From: an uncultured Agathobacter sp.
Lineage (GTDB): Bacteria; Bacillota; Clostridia; Lachnospirales; Lachnospiraceae
Direction of reading: 5' to 3'
DNA: 64,000 bases
Assembly: GCA_934365945.1 (NCBI GenBank)
Contig: CAKRNE010000002.1
Location: 62,001 to 126,000, forward strand
The first letter of the stretch is position 1. Each line of letters begins with the position of its first letter. Below the pieces are notes generated by a model that ran no database searches, was not told where the DNA came from, and saw only the letters and a list, made by a program, of their open reading frames with translations. Shown here piece by piece: positions 1 to 7,945 of this stretch. Both the position numbers and the translations under genes were made by a program.

Positions 1-165
1 AATTTCCATCTGCCACAGTCCACACTTGTCATGCTTGTGTCAGCGTTAGCAGGCAGAGAACATGTTCTTAATGCATACAAAGAGGCTGTAGAGGAAAGAT
101 ACAGGTTTTTCAGCTTTGGTGACGCTATGTTTATCACAAACGATATGCATATGGACGAAAAATAA
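1..165 (+). CDS. queA: QueA, tRNA preQ1 ribosyltransferase-isomerase (C-terminal end)
   Basis: The frame is open from base 1 and ends at TAA 163-165, giving the last 54 residues of a gene whose start lies outside the window. The tail carries [18 protein letters not shown] and [13 protein letters not shown], the C-terminal signature of S-adenosylmethionine:tRNA ribosyltransferase-isomerase. The family moves the ribosyl group of SAM onto preQ1 in tRNA to give epoxyqueuosine. The assignment rests on this conserved tail alone, but it is distinctive. No strong terminator follows; a weak AACAC/GTGTT pairing before a T run near 173-197 may serve. Confidence 0.85.
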   Translation, partial: NFHLPQSTLVMLVSALAGREHVLNAYKEAVEERYRFFSFGDAMFITNDMHMDEK

Positions 166-177
166 TAATATCAACAC

Positions 178-206
178 TTGTAAACATGTGTTTTTTGTAC
201 TAATAT
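178..206 (+). promoter_or_regulatory. Probable promoter of the PilZ-aroA pair
   Basis: TTGTAA (178-183) and TAATAT (201-206) are separated by 17 bases, a good sigma-A spacing. The site lies between queA and the PilZ gene and leaves a leader of about 50 bases. Confidence 0.45.
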
Positions 207-260
207 AAATACGTAACCATTAAGGTAAAGTAAAAACATTATATTGAGGGAGCAGAGGTA

Positions 261-602
261 ATGGAAGAAAAAAGAAAACACAAACGTCTTGATATTGACG
301 TGTCAGTGCAGCTCGAAAGACTTGATGAGGATGGAGTAACTACACTCAAATATTGTCATGTCGATGTAAAAGATATTTCCAGAAGCGGTATCGGATTTAC
401 ATCAAAGGTTGAGCTTGCAAATCATACATACTATGATACAAAGATCCAGATATGGACAAAGGAAATTGTTGACGCAGTTATCGAGATTGTAAGAAGTTCA
501 AAGGATGAAGAAGGAGTATATCATTATGGTGCAGAGTTTATCGGCATGACAGATACTGATGCACTCAAGATTGATATTTATCAGATTTTCAATGATTTAT
601 AA
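261..602 (+). CDS. PilZ-domain protein, probable c-di-GMP receptor
   Basis: A 113-residue protein that is essentially one PilZ domain. Both c-di-GMP ligand motifs are visible: R5-x3-R9 in the N-terminal arm and D38-x-S40-x2-G43 (DISRSG) on the barrel. Such single-domain proteins bind cyclic di-GMP and pass the signal to a partner; no partner can be inferred here. GGGAGCAGAGGTA precedes the ATG at 261. The last 11 bases overlap the start of aroA, so the two are probably co-transcribed and perhaps translationally coupled, although no functional link between c-di-GMP and the shikimate pathway is known to me. Confidence 0.8.
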   Translation: MEEKRKHKRLDIDVSVQLERLDEDGVTTLKYCHVDVKDISRSGIGFTSKVELANHTYYDTKIQIWTKEIVDAVIEIVRSSKDEEGVYHYGAEFIGMTDTDALKIDIYQIFNDL

Positions 603-1875
603 AGTAAAAAAAGTAAATCATCCACATGATATAGTAACCAGTGTACCTGGCTCAAAGAGTATCACAAACAGGGCCCTTTTAATCGCTGCACTCGCAAGTG
701 GGCGCAGCGTTTTAAAAGGGTGTCTTTTTAGTGATGACTCGAGACATTTTATAGATGCGCTGATTCGTCTGGGATTCCCGGTTTTGGTGGATGAGGATAA
801 AAGAGAAATAACAATAACCGGCTTTGGAGGCAGGATTCCAAAGAATGAGGCTGAGATAGATGTGGGAAGTGCAGGTACCGCTGCGCGTTTTCTTACAGCT
901 CTTCTTGGACTGTCAAAGGGCAGATATCATATAGTCTCATCTGAGCAGATGAAGATGCGTCCTATGAAGGATTTGCTTGTATCGCTTGAGAAGCTGGGAG
1001 CGCATATTGAGTATGATGAGAAGGAATATCATTTTCCTTTTACCATCGGAAACACAGGAGAGTATGCTGATGCTGTTGATATAAATGTAGACAAGAGCAG
1101 TCAGTTTTTGAGTGCTCTTCTTATCTCGGCTATGGTGATGGAAAAGACCTTTACGATTAATGTCACAGGAACCCATGGCATGTCATATGTTGAGATGACG
1201 CTTCTTATGATGAGGCAGTTTGGGCTTGATGTGATACAAGACAAAAAGAATAACCGCTTTATTATCCCTGAAAAGGCGGCGTATAATAGTCTAGATTATG
1301 ATATAGAGCCGGATGTGTCGGCCGCATGTTATTTTTACGCCATGAGCCCGCTTTTACAGGTGAAGTCACAGGTACTTGGCGTGCATCAAAACAGCTTACA
1401 GGGAGATGTGGCATTTCTTGAGGTGCTGGCGGATATGGGCTGCATGCTCTCTGACGAGGCAGACGGCATAGTATGTATGCCACCGGATAATGGACAAATG
1501 CATGGCGGAAGCTGGGATTTGTCAGCATTTTCTGATCAGGCACTGACACTTGCCGCGATTGCACCGTTTGCAAAGGAGTCTGTAGGGATAGAAGGCATTT
1601 CGCATATCCGTCTGCAGGAGTGTGACAGGATAAATGCCATCGAGGAAAACCTGGCTGAATTAGGTGTAAGGGTTGAAGAAACTGAAAATGGCTTAAGGAT
1701 TTATCCGGCAGAAAATATTAAGCCTTGTCAAATTAAGACGTATGACGATCATCGTGTTGCCATGTCATTTACATTGCCGGGCCTTATGGCAGAGGGAATA
1801 GAGATAATAGACCCTTATTGCTGCCGCAAGACATTTGAGGATTTCTATGATGTGCTTGAGGAAAGTGTGTATTAA
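592..1875 (+). CDS. aroA: 3-phosphoshikimate 1-carboxyvinyltransferase (EPSP synthase)
   Basis: EPSP synthase joins shikimate 3-phosphate and phosphoenolpyruvate in the sixth step of chorismate synthesis. The 427 residues match family length. Visible signatures are PGSKSITNRALLIA near the N-terminus (K22 is the conserved substrate lysine), GSAGTAARFLTALL, and DDHRVAMSFTLPG near the C-terminus. The frame is open from 559, but the ATG at 592 gives an N-terminus (MIYKVKKVNHP) that begins just ahead of the enzyme fold; it overlaps the PilZ gene by 11 bases. The gene converges on tyrA across a shared terminator, so two aromatic-amino-acid genes sit tail to tail. Confidence 0.93.
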   Translation: MIYKVKKVNHPHDIVTSVPGSKSITNRALLIAALASGRSVLKGCLFSDDSRHFIDALIRLGFPVLVDEDKREITITGFGGRIPKNEAEIDVGSAGTAARFLTALLGLSKGRYHIVSSEQMKMRPMKDLLVSLEKLGAHIEYDEKEYHFPFTIGNTGEYADAVDINVDKSSQFLSALLISAMVMEKTFTINVTGTHGMSYVEMTLLMMRQFGLDVIQDKKNNRFIIPEKAAYNSLDYDIEPDVSAACYFYAMSPLLQVKSQVLGVHQNSLQGDVAFLEVLADMGCMLSDEADGIVCMPPDNGQMHGGSWDLSAFSDQALTLAAIAPFAKESVGIEGISHIRLQECDRINAIEENLAELGVRVEETENGLRIYPAENIKPCQIKTYDDHRVAMSFTLPGLMAEGIEIIDPYCCRKTFEDFYDVLEESVY

Positions 1876-1929
1876 TACAGGGTTATTGGTTCAGCCCAAT
1901 AGTAAGTGCTGCTGCACCGGATGATATAA

Positions 1930-1970
1930 AAAGAGCCGTAAAACGAATCAATTTCGTTTTACGGCTCTTT
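1930..1970. terminator. Bidirectional terminator between aroA and tyrA
   Basis: An 18-base perfect stem, AAAGAGCCGTAAAACGAA (1930-1947) with its complement (1953-1970), has a 5-base loop. A-rich and T-rich ends on both sides suit termination of the two convergent genes. Confidence 0.85.
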
Positions 1971-2008
1971 AGATTAAAGAACTATAACTATATTAATCAT
2001 TTGCTTAA

Positions 2009-3106
2009 TCATCTGCGGTGAATAGTATAGTTTCTTTCTTTAAGTACCCTGATAGCTGATTCAAGAGCACTTTCGTCATAGAACTCTATGCGCAGTACAC
2101 CCTCCTCAAACTCACGGTTGTTCATGATGCCGATATTCTTGATGCTGATGCCGTTGAAGGCTAAAAGACTTGCAAGCACTGCAATGCCGCCTGCCTCATC
2201 AGCAATATCGACAAATACCTCGTGGAAATCCTTGCGGATTTTGGCACCGGGCAGTGTGAGTGAATCCCTGTAATTCTTTGAATCCTGGAAATAATCGAGC
2301 ATCTTTTGAGAACTGCCCTCAGCAATTATTTCGCGAAGCTTATGGAAATTGGCTTCATACTGGTCCATGAGTGAGAGCAGCTGTGTTTTGTTCGACTCAC
2401 ATATATTTTCCCACATGACCGGTGAGCTTGCAGCGATACGTGTCACATCGCGGAAGCCTCCGGCGGCGATGGTTTTCATGGTCTCTTTTTCAGAGTCAAT
2501 GTGCTCAATCAGATTGACGAGAGAGTATGCAATCATATGCGGCAGATGGCTGATGGCTGCGGTAGCGTGATCGTGCTCCCTGTAGTCCAAAATGAGAGCT
2601 ATCGAGCCGAGCGAAAGTACAAACTGTCTGAAATTATTCAGATTTTCTTCGGTTGTTGCCGTAGTAGGAGTGATGATGTAGTATGCATTCTCCAAAAGCT
2701 GTTTGTCTGAATTGAGTATGCCTGTTTTTTCAGAGCCAGTCATAGGATGCCCACCAATGAAATTACGCTCAAGACCAAGCTCTATGACCTTTTCATGAAT
2801 CTGGGTTTTTGTGCTGCCAACATCTGTGATGATACAGTCATCCTTTATGATATCCTTAAGCTGTGTGAGGTATTCGATATTTTTGTTTACCGGTGCACAC
2901 AGAAAGATTACGTCGCAGTCTTTAAATGAGTTGAGCTCTAAAAGCTCATTATTATCTATCAGGCCAAGCCCAAAGGCATCATCTATGGTCTTTTGATGTC
3001 CGGCTGTTGCGATAATTGAGACCTTTGGATTATTTTCTTTCATTTTTCTGGCTATCGAGCCGCCAATCAGACCGAGCCCGATAAAGCCAACTTTGTCAAA
3101 ATGCAT
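2009..3106 (-). CDS. tyrA: Prephenate dehydrogenase with C-terminal ACT domain
   Basis: This enzyme oxidatively decarboxylates prephenate to 4-hydroxyphenylpyruvate for tyrosine synthesis using NAD(P)+. The 365-residue protein begins with a dinucleotide-binding fold (GFIGLGLIGGSIA) and has GGHPMTGSEKTG and SHLPHMIAYSLVN, both typical of TyrA. Residues from about 295 (VFVDIADEAGGIAVLASLL) form an ACT domain, usual for feedback control by an aromatic amino acid. GGAG lies 9 bases before the ATG. It lies convergent to aroA and divergent from the EF-G paralogue; pheA, the other branch, is 24 kb away. Confidence 0.93.
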   Translation of the reverse strand: MHFDKVGFIGLGLIGGSIARKMKENNPKVSIIATAGHQKTIDDAFGLGLIDNNELLELNSFKDCDVIFLCAPVNKNIEYLTQLKDIIKDDCIITDVGSTKTQIHEKVIELGLERNFIGGHPMTGSEKTGILNSDKQLLENAYYIITPTTATTEENLNNFRQFVLSLGSIALILDYREHDHATAAISHLPHMIAYSLVNLIEHIDSEKETMKTIAAGGFRDVTRIAASSPVMWENICESNKTQLLSLMDQYEANFHKLREIIAEGSSQKMLDYFQDSKNYRDSLTLPGAKIRKDFHEVFVDIADEAGGIAVLASLLAFNGISIKNIGIMNNREFEEGVLRIEFYDESALESAIRVLKERNYTIHRR

Positions 3107-3132
3107 TTATGTGTATCTCCTAATTCTTTATT

Positions 3133-3197
3133 GTAACCATTTAGAACTACCTCACGAACATTAGCAAAATTGTACGATAGTGGTTTTGAATAGTTAT
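3133..3197. repeat. Imperfect inverted repeat in the tyrA upstream region
   Basis: GTAACCATTTAGAACTAC (3133-3150) pairs with GTGGTTTTGAATAGTTAT (3180-3197) at 17 of 18 positions, four of them G-T, across a 29-base spacer. The right arm belongs to a motif seen again at 19030-19047, 26930-26947 and in part at 28186-28200. It may be the remains of a small palindromic mobile element; no coding function is seen. Confidence 0.5.
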
Positions 3198-3228
3198 TAT
3201 CTAATTATAATCAATTTAACACTATAAA

Positions 3229-3243
3229 GCAATAAATTATTGC
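3229..3243. promoter_or_regulatory. 15-base palindrome between tyrA and the EF-G paralogue
   Basis: GCAATAAATTATTGC is a perfect palindrome around a single central base. It lies in the AT-rich divergent intergenic region and could be an operator for either gene. No cognate regulator can be named. Confidence 0.25.
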
Positions 3244-3296
3244 CATATTTATCATAATAAAATGATAAAAAATAATCGTCAGATTGCATAAAAGTG

Positions 3297-3325
3297 TTGT
3301 AAATTATCTAAAATATTAGTACAAT
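3297..3325 (+). promoter_or_regulatory. Probable promoter of the EF-G paralogue
   Basis: TTGTAA (3297-3302) and TACAAT (3320-3325) are spaced by 17 bases. The -10 overlaps an upstream in-frame ATG at 3324, which argues that translation starts at 3363 instead. Confidence 0.55.
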
Positions 3326-3362
3326 GTTTACATACTATAATAATGTCAGGGAGGTACTTGAA

Positions 3363-5453
3363 ATGAATGTTTACACTACTGAGAAGATTCGGAACGTCGT
3401 GCTTTTAGGCCATAGCGGCTGTGGCAAGACATCACTCGTGGAAGCTATGGCATATCTGGCAGGGCAGACTACCAGAATGGGAACTGTAGCGGACGGCAGC
3501 ACTATCAGCGATTTTGACAAGGAAGAGATCAAGCGTCAGTTCTCTATACATACATCGGTTGTACCGATTGAGTGGGATAATGTCAAAATAAATATTCTCG
3601 ATACTCCTGGTTTTTTTGATTTTGTGGGAGAGGTTGAGGAGGCTGTATCGGCTGCAGATGCTGCGATCATCGTGGTTTCGGGCAAGGCAGGCATACAGAC
3701 CGGCACTAAAAGAGCATGGGAGATATGTGAGAAATACAAGCTGCCGAGGATGATTTTTGTGACGGACATGGATATCGACAATGCAAGCTTCAAGGATGTG
3801 GTGCTAAAGCTGCAGGAGCTTTACGGCAAGAAAATAGCGCCATTCCATCTGCCAATCAGAGAGAATGAGAAGTTTGTGGGCTATGTCAATGTCATCCAGC
3901 AGAGGGCAAAGCGATGGAATGAAAGCGGAGGCGTGGATAGGTTTGATGTGCCTGAGTACTCAAAGGAGAACCTGGGAATATGCCGTGAGGCCTTAGTTGA
4001 AGCCGTAGCTGAGACGAGTGAGGAGTTCATGGACAGATATTTCGGAGGAGAGGAGTTCTCTGAGGATGAAATCAGGGCTGCGCTTCGTGCAAACGTGCTC
4101 GAATGCTCAATTGTGCCGGTGCTTATGGGCTCAAATATTCTCGCAAGAGGCATGTATACACTTATGGCTGATATCGTGAAATATCTGCCGAGTCCTGAGA
4201 AGAGAAGCTGTACAGGTATTAACACCAAGACAAATGAGGTGTATAATGCTGATTATGATTTTGCAAAATCAAAGAGCGCTTATGTGTTCAAGTCGATAGT
4301 TGACCCTTACATCGGTAAGTATTCACTGATAAAGGTTAATTCGGGTGTACTAAAGACAGACGATGTGCTTTACAATTATCACAGGGACTGCGATGAAAAA
4401 ATCGGAAAGCTCTATGTGATGAGAGGCAGTAAGGTGGAGGAAGTGAAGGAACTTCATGCAGGTGACATCGGAGCGCTTGCAAAGCTTACAAAGACTCTTA
4501 CGACAGATTCACTTTCCACCAGAAATATGCCGGTTACATATCTTAGAACAAGTATATCAAAGCCGTATGTGGCAATGCGCTACAAGGCAAAGAAAAAGGG
4601 CGATGAGGACAAGATTTCCCAGTCTTTACAGAAACTGTTAATGGAGGATCTGACTCTAAACAGTGTAAATGACAGTGAAAATGGACAGACTGTACTATAC
4701 GGTATCGGAGATATGCAGCTTGAGGTAGTGGCAAGTGAGCTTCTTGAAAAGTACAAGGTGGAGATAGAGCTTATGCGTCCAAAGGTAGCCTTTAAGGAGA
4801 CTATCAGGAAAAAATCCGACGTAGAGTACAAGTACAAGAAGCAGTCCGGCGGACACGGACAGTACGGACATGTCAAGATGACCTTTGAGCCATCAGGAGA
4901 TATGGATACGCCATATGTATTTGAGCAGACGGTCGTAGGAGGAGCTGTACCAAAGAACTTCTTCCCGGCTGTTGAAAAGGGTATCGCAGAGTCTGTGAAA
5001 AAGGGACCTCTTGCAGCATATCCCGTGACAGGCATAAAGGCTGTGCTATATGACGGCTCTTATCATCCAGTGGATTCATCGGAGATGGCCTTCAAGGTGG
5101 CAACACAGCAGGCGTTTAAAAAGGGCATTATGGAGGCAAAGCCTGTGCTTCTTGAGCCGATTGCCACGCTTAAGGTAGTGGTGCCTGAGGGCTATACAGG
5201 TGATGTGATGGGTGAGCTCAACAAGAGACGTGCAAGAGTGATGGGCATGAACCCGACAGAAGGTGGATATCAGGAGATAGCAGCAGATATTCCTTATCTG
5301 GAGCTCTATGGATACAATGCCACCCTTCGCTCAATGACGAGCGGAAGCGGCACATTCTCATATGAGTTTGCCAGATATGAGCAGGCACCGGATGATGTGG
5401 CTGCAAAACAGATAGAAGAAAGGGCAAGCAAGCTTGTTGAAGTTGAAGAGTAG
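3363..5453 (+). CDS. Elongation factor G paralogue (EF-G-2-like translational GTPase)
   Basis: A 696-residue protein with the five-domain EF-G layout: P-loop G16HSGCGKT23, G3 motif DTPG at 80-83, and the domain IV signature SGGHGQYGHVKM. It departs from canonical EF-G. The residue after DTPG is F84 rather than catalytic histidine, and the G4 position reads T134-D-M-D137 rather than NKMD. These resemble, as far as I recall, the EF-G-2 paralogues (for example in Thermus) rather than the main translocase. The start at 3363 follows GGGAGG; an earlier in-frame ATG at 3324 lies in the promoter -10. The role is uncertain: a specialised ribosome-associated GTPase is the best guess. The next gene overlaps its end by 20 bases. 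Confidence 0.85.
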   Translation: MNVYTTEKIRNVVLLGHSGCGKTSLVEAMAYLAGQTTRMGTVADGSTISDFDKEEIKRQFSIHTSVVPIEWDNVKINILDTPGFFDFVGEVEEAVSAADAAIIVVSGKAGIQTGTKRAWEICEKYKLPRMIFVTDMDIDNASFKDVVLKLQELYGKKIAPFHLPIRENEKFVGYVNVIQQRAKRWNESGGVDRFDVPEYSKENLGICREALVEAVAETSEEFMDRYFGGEEFSEDEIRAALRANVLECSIVPVLMGSNILARGMYTLMADIVKYLPSPEKRSCTGINTKTNEVYNADYDFAKSKSAYVFKSIVDPYIGKYSLIKVNSGVLKTDDVLYNYHRDCDEKIGKLYVMRGSKVEEVKELHAGDIGALAKLTKTLTTDSLSTRNMPVTYLRTSISKPYVAMRYKAKKKGDEDKISQSLQKLLMEDLTLNSVNDSENGQTVLYGIGDMQLEVVASELLEKYKVEIELMRPKVAFKETIRKKSDVEYKYKKQSGGHGQYGHVKMTFEPSGDMDTPYVFEQTVVGGAVPKNFFPAVEKGIAESVKKGPLAAYPVTGIKAVLYDGSYHPVDSSEMAFKVATQQAFKKGIMEAKPVLLEPIATLKVVVPEGYTGDVMGELNKRRARVMGMNPTEGGYQEIAADIPYLELYGYNATLRSMTSGSGTFSYEFARYEQAPDDVAAKQIEERASKLVEVEE

Positions 5454-6738
5454 AATAGCATTAATTATATTACTTACATTGATTTTTACCAATACTCATG
5501 TGTTTGCATCGGAGATAAAAGAGGCAGAAGCTGCCTCTTTTGCTTCCGGGCCATCACTAAATACACTCGTTGACAATATGTCGGAAAGTGATGGTGTTTC
5601 ATATATTTACTATAATCTGGGCGGTGCGGCAAACAATATCAATAATTATGGATACATCACACCAAAGCAGAAATTCATGGGACTTAGAGAGCCGCACAAA
5701 TACGGTTATAAATTTGACGGCTGGTATCTGGATGAGCATTTTTCAAAAAAAGCGGATGTTCTGACCTACGAAAAAGCAAATGGATATGTGGTATATGCCA
5801 AATGGGTCAGGACGATTAACAACGAATACAGCGTAGAGCATTACAATTACAGGAGTAATAAAAAAGCGCGTACAATGGCGCTTAAAAACTGCGATTACGA
5901 TTTTATAGATGAAATAAATATTCCGGGAATGCCGGAGACGAAGGAGAATGATTTTCTCAATAATTATATTTTCAGTGAGGCACAGTGCCCGCAGGGAATC
6001 TGTATCACGGACGAATATGTGCTTATCACAAGCTATTCTGATGACAAGGGCTCACTCGGGGAGCTTATGGTATTTGACAGGGAGGACGGAGAGTACCTCG
6101 TGACACTTGGCATGGATGCAAACAGTCACCTGGGAGGGATTGCCTTTGACGGGGAAAATGTATGGGTGTGCAATTCCTACGATACAACAGTGGAGCGCAT
6201 CTCATATGATTTTATCTCTCTTATGGCCACTGCGAATTCCAAGCAGGTCATCGATGCGACAGGTGTGGTCGATGTGTTTGATGTGGGAAACAAGCCGTCG
6301 TGCATCACGTACTATGGAGGCAGGCTGTGGATAGCCACTCACAATATCCTTCTTAAGTCAAAGATGGTAGCATATTATTATGATAAAAAGGATGACAGGC
6401 TCACAAGCCTAAGCACATATACGATACCTGCCAGAGTGCAGGGAGTGACATTTGATACCTCGGGAAAGGTATATCTGAGCACCTCCTATGGCAGGAATGT
6501 GTCATCGTATATCAAGTGCTACAAATCACTCATAGCCCTCTCATCAAGGCCAAACAGCCCAGACATCACAATAGAGATGCCGCCGGGCTCAGAGGAGCTT
6601 GACAGCGTGGATAAAAGCCTGTACGTCATTTTTGAATCTGCGGGGGAGAAGTATCTTGAGGGCACTGATGGCAAGGGAAACTCGCCGGCACCGATAGACA
6701 AGATACTCCGCATAAATACAGATTCATTTAAAAACTAA
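5434..6738 (+). CDS. Secreted protein with a Listeria-Bacteroides repeat and propeller-like repeats
   Basis: The 434-residue protein starts with a signal peptide (basic LKLKSR, hydrophobic IALIILLTLIFTNT, probable cleavage after VFA). Residues about 46-125 form a Listeria/Bacteroides repeat domain (GYKFDGWYLD, then YVVYAKW), a beta-grasp module of surface proteins. The rest (about 190-430) has repeats such as GIAFDGENVWVCN and GVTFDTSGKVYLS, typical of NHL/SMP-30-like beta-propellers. The start is a TTG at 5434 inside the EF-G paralogue; TTGs at 5437 and 5443 are alternatives. The function is unknown; a cell-surface binding protein is likely. Confidence 0.7.
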   Translation: MLKLKSRIALIILLTLIFTNTHVFASEIKEAEAASFASGPSLNTLVDNMSESDGVSYIYYNLGGAANNINNYGYITPKQKFMGLREPHKYGYKFDGWYLDEHFSKKADVLTYEKANGYVVYAKWVRTINNEYSVEHYNYRSNKKARTMALKNCDYDFIDEINIPGMPETKENDFLNNYIFSEAQCPQGICITDEYVLITSYSDDKGSLGELMVFDREDGEYLVTLGMDANSHLGGIAFDGENVWVCNSYDTTVERISYDFISLMATANSKQVIDATGVVDVFDVGNKPSCITYYGGRLWIATHNILLKSKMVAYYYDKKDDRLTSLSTYTIPARVQGVTFDTSGKVYLSTSYGRNVSSYIKCYKSLIALSSRPNSPDITIEMPPGSEELDSVDKSLYVIFESAGEKYLEGTDGKGNSPAPIDKILRINTDSFKN

Positions 6739-6739
6739 A

Positions 6740-6955
6740 CTATAGCATTTTTAAAAGCCTTTCAACCTGCCTGCGGTTTTTCTCAGGCAGGTTTTTGCTT
6801 AGCTCAGTGCACATGGAATAGACCTCTTCTTTGGTAAATTCTATGCCGTTACGCTTTGCTTCCTTAATGCTTTCCATGAGAAACGGCATGGCGCTTGTTG
6901 TATCCTTCGGTTTTTCCTTTTGTGCAAAATTATTTAAAAATTCCTGCTTTGTCAT
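6740..6955 (-). CDS. Small helical protein of unknown function (71 aa)
   Basis: I do not recognise a family. The 71-residue product is charged and predicted mostly helical (SIKEAKRNGIEFTKEEVYSM; a basic tail EKNRRQVERLLKML). Its ATG follows GGGAG and lies within the last codons of the 113-residue gene upstream on the same strand (26-base overlap), a sign of translational coupling and of a two-protein unit. The gene converges on the propeller gene with almost no space between stop codons. Confidence 0.7.
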   Translation of the reverse strand: MTKQEFLNNFAQKEKPKDTTSAMPFLMESIKEAKRNGIEFTKEEVYSMCTELSKNLPEKNRRQVERLLKML

Positions 6956-7271
6956 AAATCTCCCTATTGTCCAAAACTGAAAAAATATTTAACAGATTGT
7001 CTATCGTATCCTGTTCGCTTTTACTGCAGTATTTCTTTAAGGCATTGAGCATGGAAAGCCTTCTGTCTGCCATACTTTCTGTTTCTGCAACGGACAGTGC
7101 CGGTGCAGAATCTATCATTCTCATTGAATTCATAAGTGATATGTAGTGAACCATAAGAGTCATCTGCTTTTGTGAGTCATGCGGCATATATGGGATTATG
7201 GTTTTAAGCATCTGAAGCTCCCTTGTCTGGGTTATTTCATCGAATGGTGTAAACAGGCTGTTCTCGTCCAT
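6930..7271 (-). CDS. Small helical protein of unknown function (113 aa)
   Basis: This 113-residue protein is not recognised. It is predicted all-helical with a methionine-rich middle (LMVHYISLMNSMRM) and no signal peptide or membrane segment. AAAGGA precedes the ATG at 7271. It is first in a two-gene unit with the overlapping 71-residue protein. The pair probably acts together in the cytoplasm, but nothing in the sequence shows how. Confidence 0.7.
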   Translation of the reverse strand: MDENSLFTPFDEITQTRELQMLKTIIPYMPHDSQKQMTLMVHYISLMNSMRMIDSAPALSVAETESMADRRLSMLNALKKYCSKSEQDTIDNLLNIFSVLDNREIYDKAGIFK

Positions 7272-7358
7272 AAAAATCCTTTAAAATATATTTCTATATA
7301 ATATGTCACCTGATTCACATTATGCATGTTTACAGCATATATTATTAAAAAAAGATAT

Positions 7359-7502
7359 ATGCTTATCATAGATGGTCACGACGTATACGAGATAGATGAA
7401 GAATGCATCAAAAAGCACAGGGTAAAAGGCGAGTGTAAAGTCCTTGAAAAGCTCAAAGAAAAAGAGCAGTACAGGCAAAAAAAGAATACTGAAAAATCGT
7501 AA
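7359..7502 (+). CDS. Short charged protein (47 aa), unknown
   Basis: ATG at 7359 opens a 47-codon frame ending at TAA 7500-7502. The product starts MLIIDGHDVYEIDEECIKK and becomes very lysine/glutamate rich. The SD-like AAAG a few bases upstream is weak. The frame ends exactly at the terminator hairpin of the opposing gene, which fits a real convergent gene, but the product is short and unrecognised. Confidence 0.45.
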   Translation: MLIIDGHDVYEIDEECIKKHRVKGECKVLEKLKEKEQYRQKKNTEKS

Positions 7503-7529
7503 AAAGCTGCGGGTCCAAAAGACCCGCAG
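7500..7529 (-). terminator. Terminator of the Cys/Gly-rich gene
   Basis: CTGCGGGTC (7507-7515) pairs with GACCCGCAG (7521-7529) around CAAAA. Read on the minus strand the stem is followed by CTTTTT, a classical intrinsic terminator 12 bases past the stop codon. Confidence 0.8.
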
Positions 7530-7541
7530 TAAAAATGTAAA

Positions 7542-7796
7542 TCAGCAGCCGCAGCCACATCCGCAGCCGTTATTGCTGCCACCACCACAGCCAAAGCCAC
7601 CACAGCAGAAAAGTAAGATGATAGCCCAGATACAGCTGTTATTGCCGCTTCCACAATCATTTCCTCCGAAGAAAGAGCCTCCGTTGCCATTTCCACAACA
7701 GCAGCACAGTAACAGGATAATCCATAAAATCGAAGAACATCCGCATCCGTTATCTGTATTGCTGCATGAACAGTTTGTTGCTGCTAAATCACTCAT
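7542..7796 (-). CDS. Cysteine/glycine-rich small protein with two hydrophobic segments
   Basis: An 84-residue protein built from two copies of one plan: a short Cys/Asn stretch, a hydrophobic segment ILWIILLLCCCC or CIWAIILLFCC, then a glycine-rich run, ending in alternating GCGCGC. It has a perfect GGAGGT seven bases before ATG and its own terminator, so it is real even though longer frames lie opposite. Similar Cys/Gly-rich small proteins are common hypothetical proteins in Lachnospiraceae as I recall. A membrane or spore-envelope peptide, perhaps metal-binding or disulfide-linked, is possible; nothing proves it. Confidence 0.75.
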   Translation of the reverse strand: MSDLAATNCSCSNTDNGCGCSSILWIILLLCCCCGNGNGGSFFGGNDCGSGNNSCIWAIILLFCCGGFGCGGGSNNGCGCGCGC

Positions 7797-7879
7797 AAGT
7801 GACCTCCAATAAAATTTTATTTACACTCTAGGTTATGATAGACATAACAAAGTGTTACACTAAGATTTAAATTTTTTTA

Positions 7880-7911
7880 TTGACACAAAAAGTATAATTG
7901 TATACAATTAT
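7880..7911 (+). promoter_or_regulatory. Promoter with overlapping GntR-type operator
   Basis: TTGACA (7880-7885) and TACAAT (7903-7908) are 17 bases apart. An 18-base perfect palindrome, ATAATTGTATACAATTAT (7894-7911), covers the -10. TTGTATACAA-type palindromes are typical operators for FCD-class GntR repressors. The gntR gene two genes on is the obvious candidate regulator, which would make the operon autoregulated. Confidence 0.8.
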
Positions 7912-7945
7912 TCAAAAGATAAAACAAAGCACAGGAGATGCGAAG

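Noticed and set aside
559..592. Upstream start for aroA giving 11 extra residues
   Set aside because: The extension MHSRLIFIRFS is out of keeping with EPSP synthase N-termini and has no ribosome binding site.
3324..3363. Upstream start for the EF-G paralogue
   Set aside because: The ATG at 3324 lies in the predicted -10 and before the GGGAGG at the real start.
7444..7812. A 122-residue Pro/Gln-rich plus-strand frame
   Set aside because: It is the antisense of the Cys/Gly-rich gene, has no ribosome binding site and ignores the terminator hairpin. The minus-strand frame has GGAGGT and a terminator.
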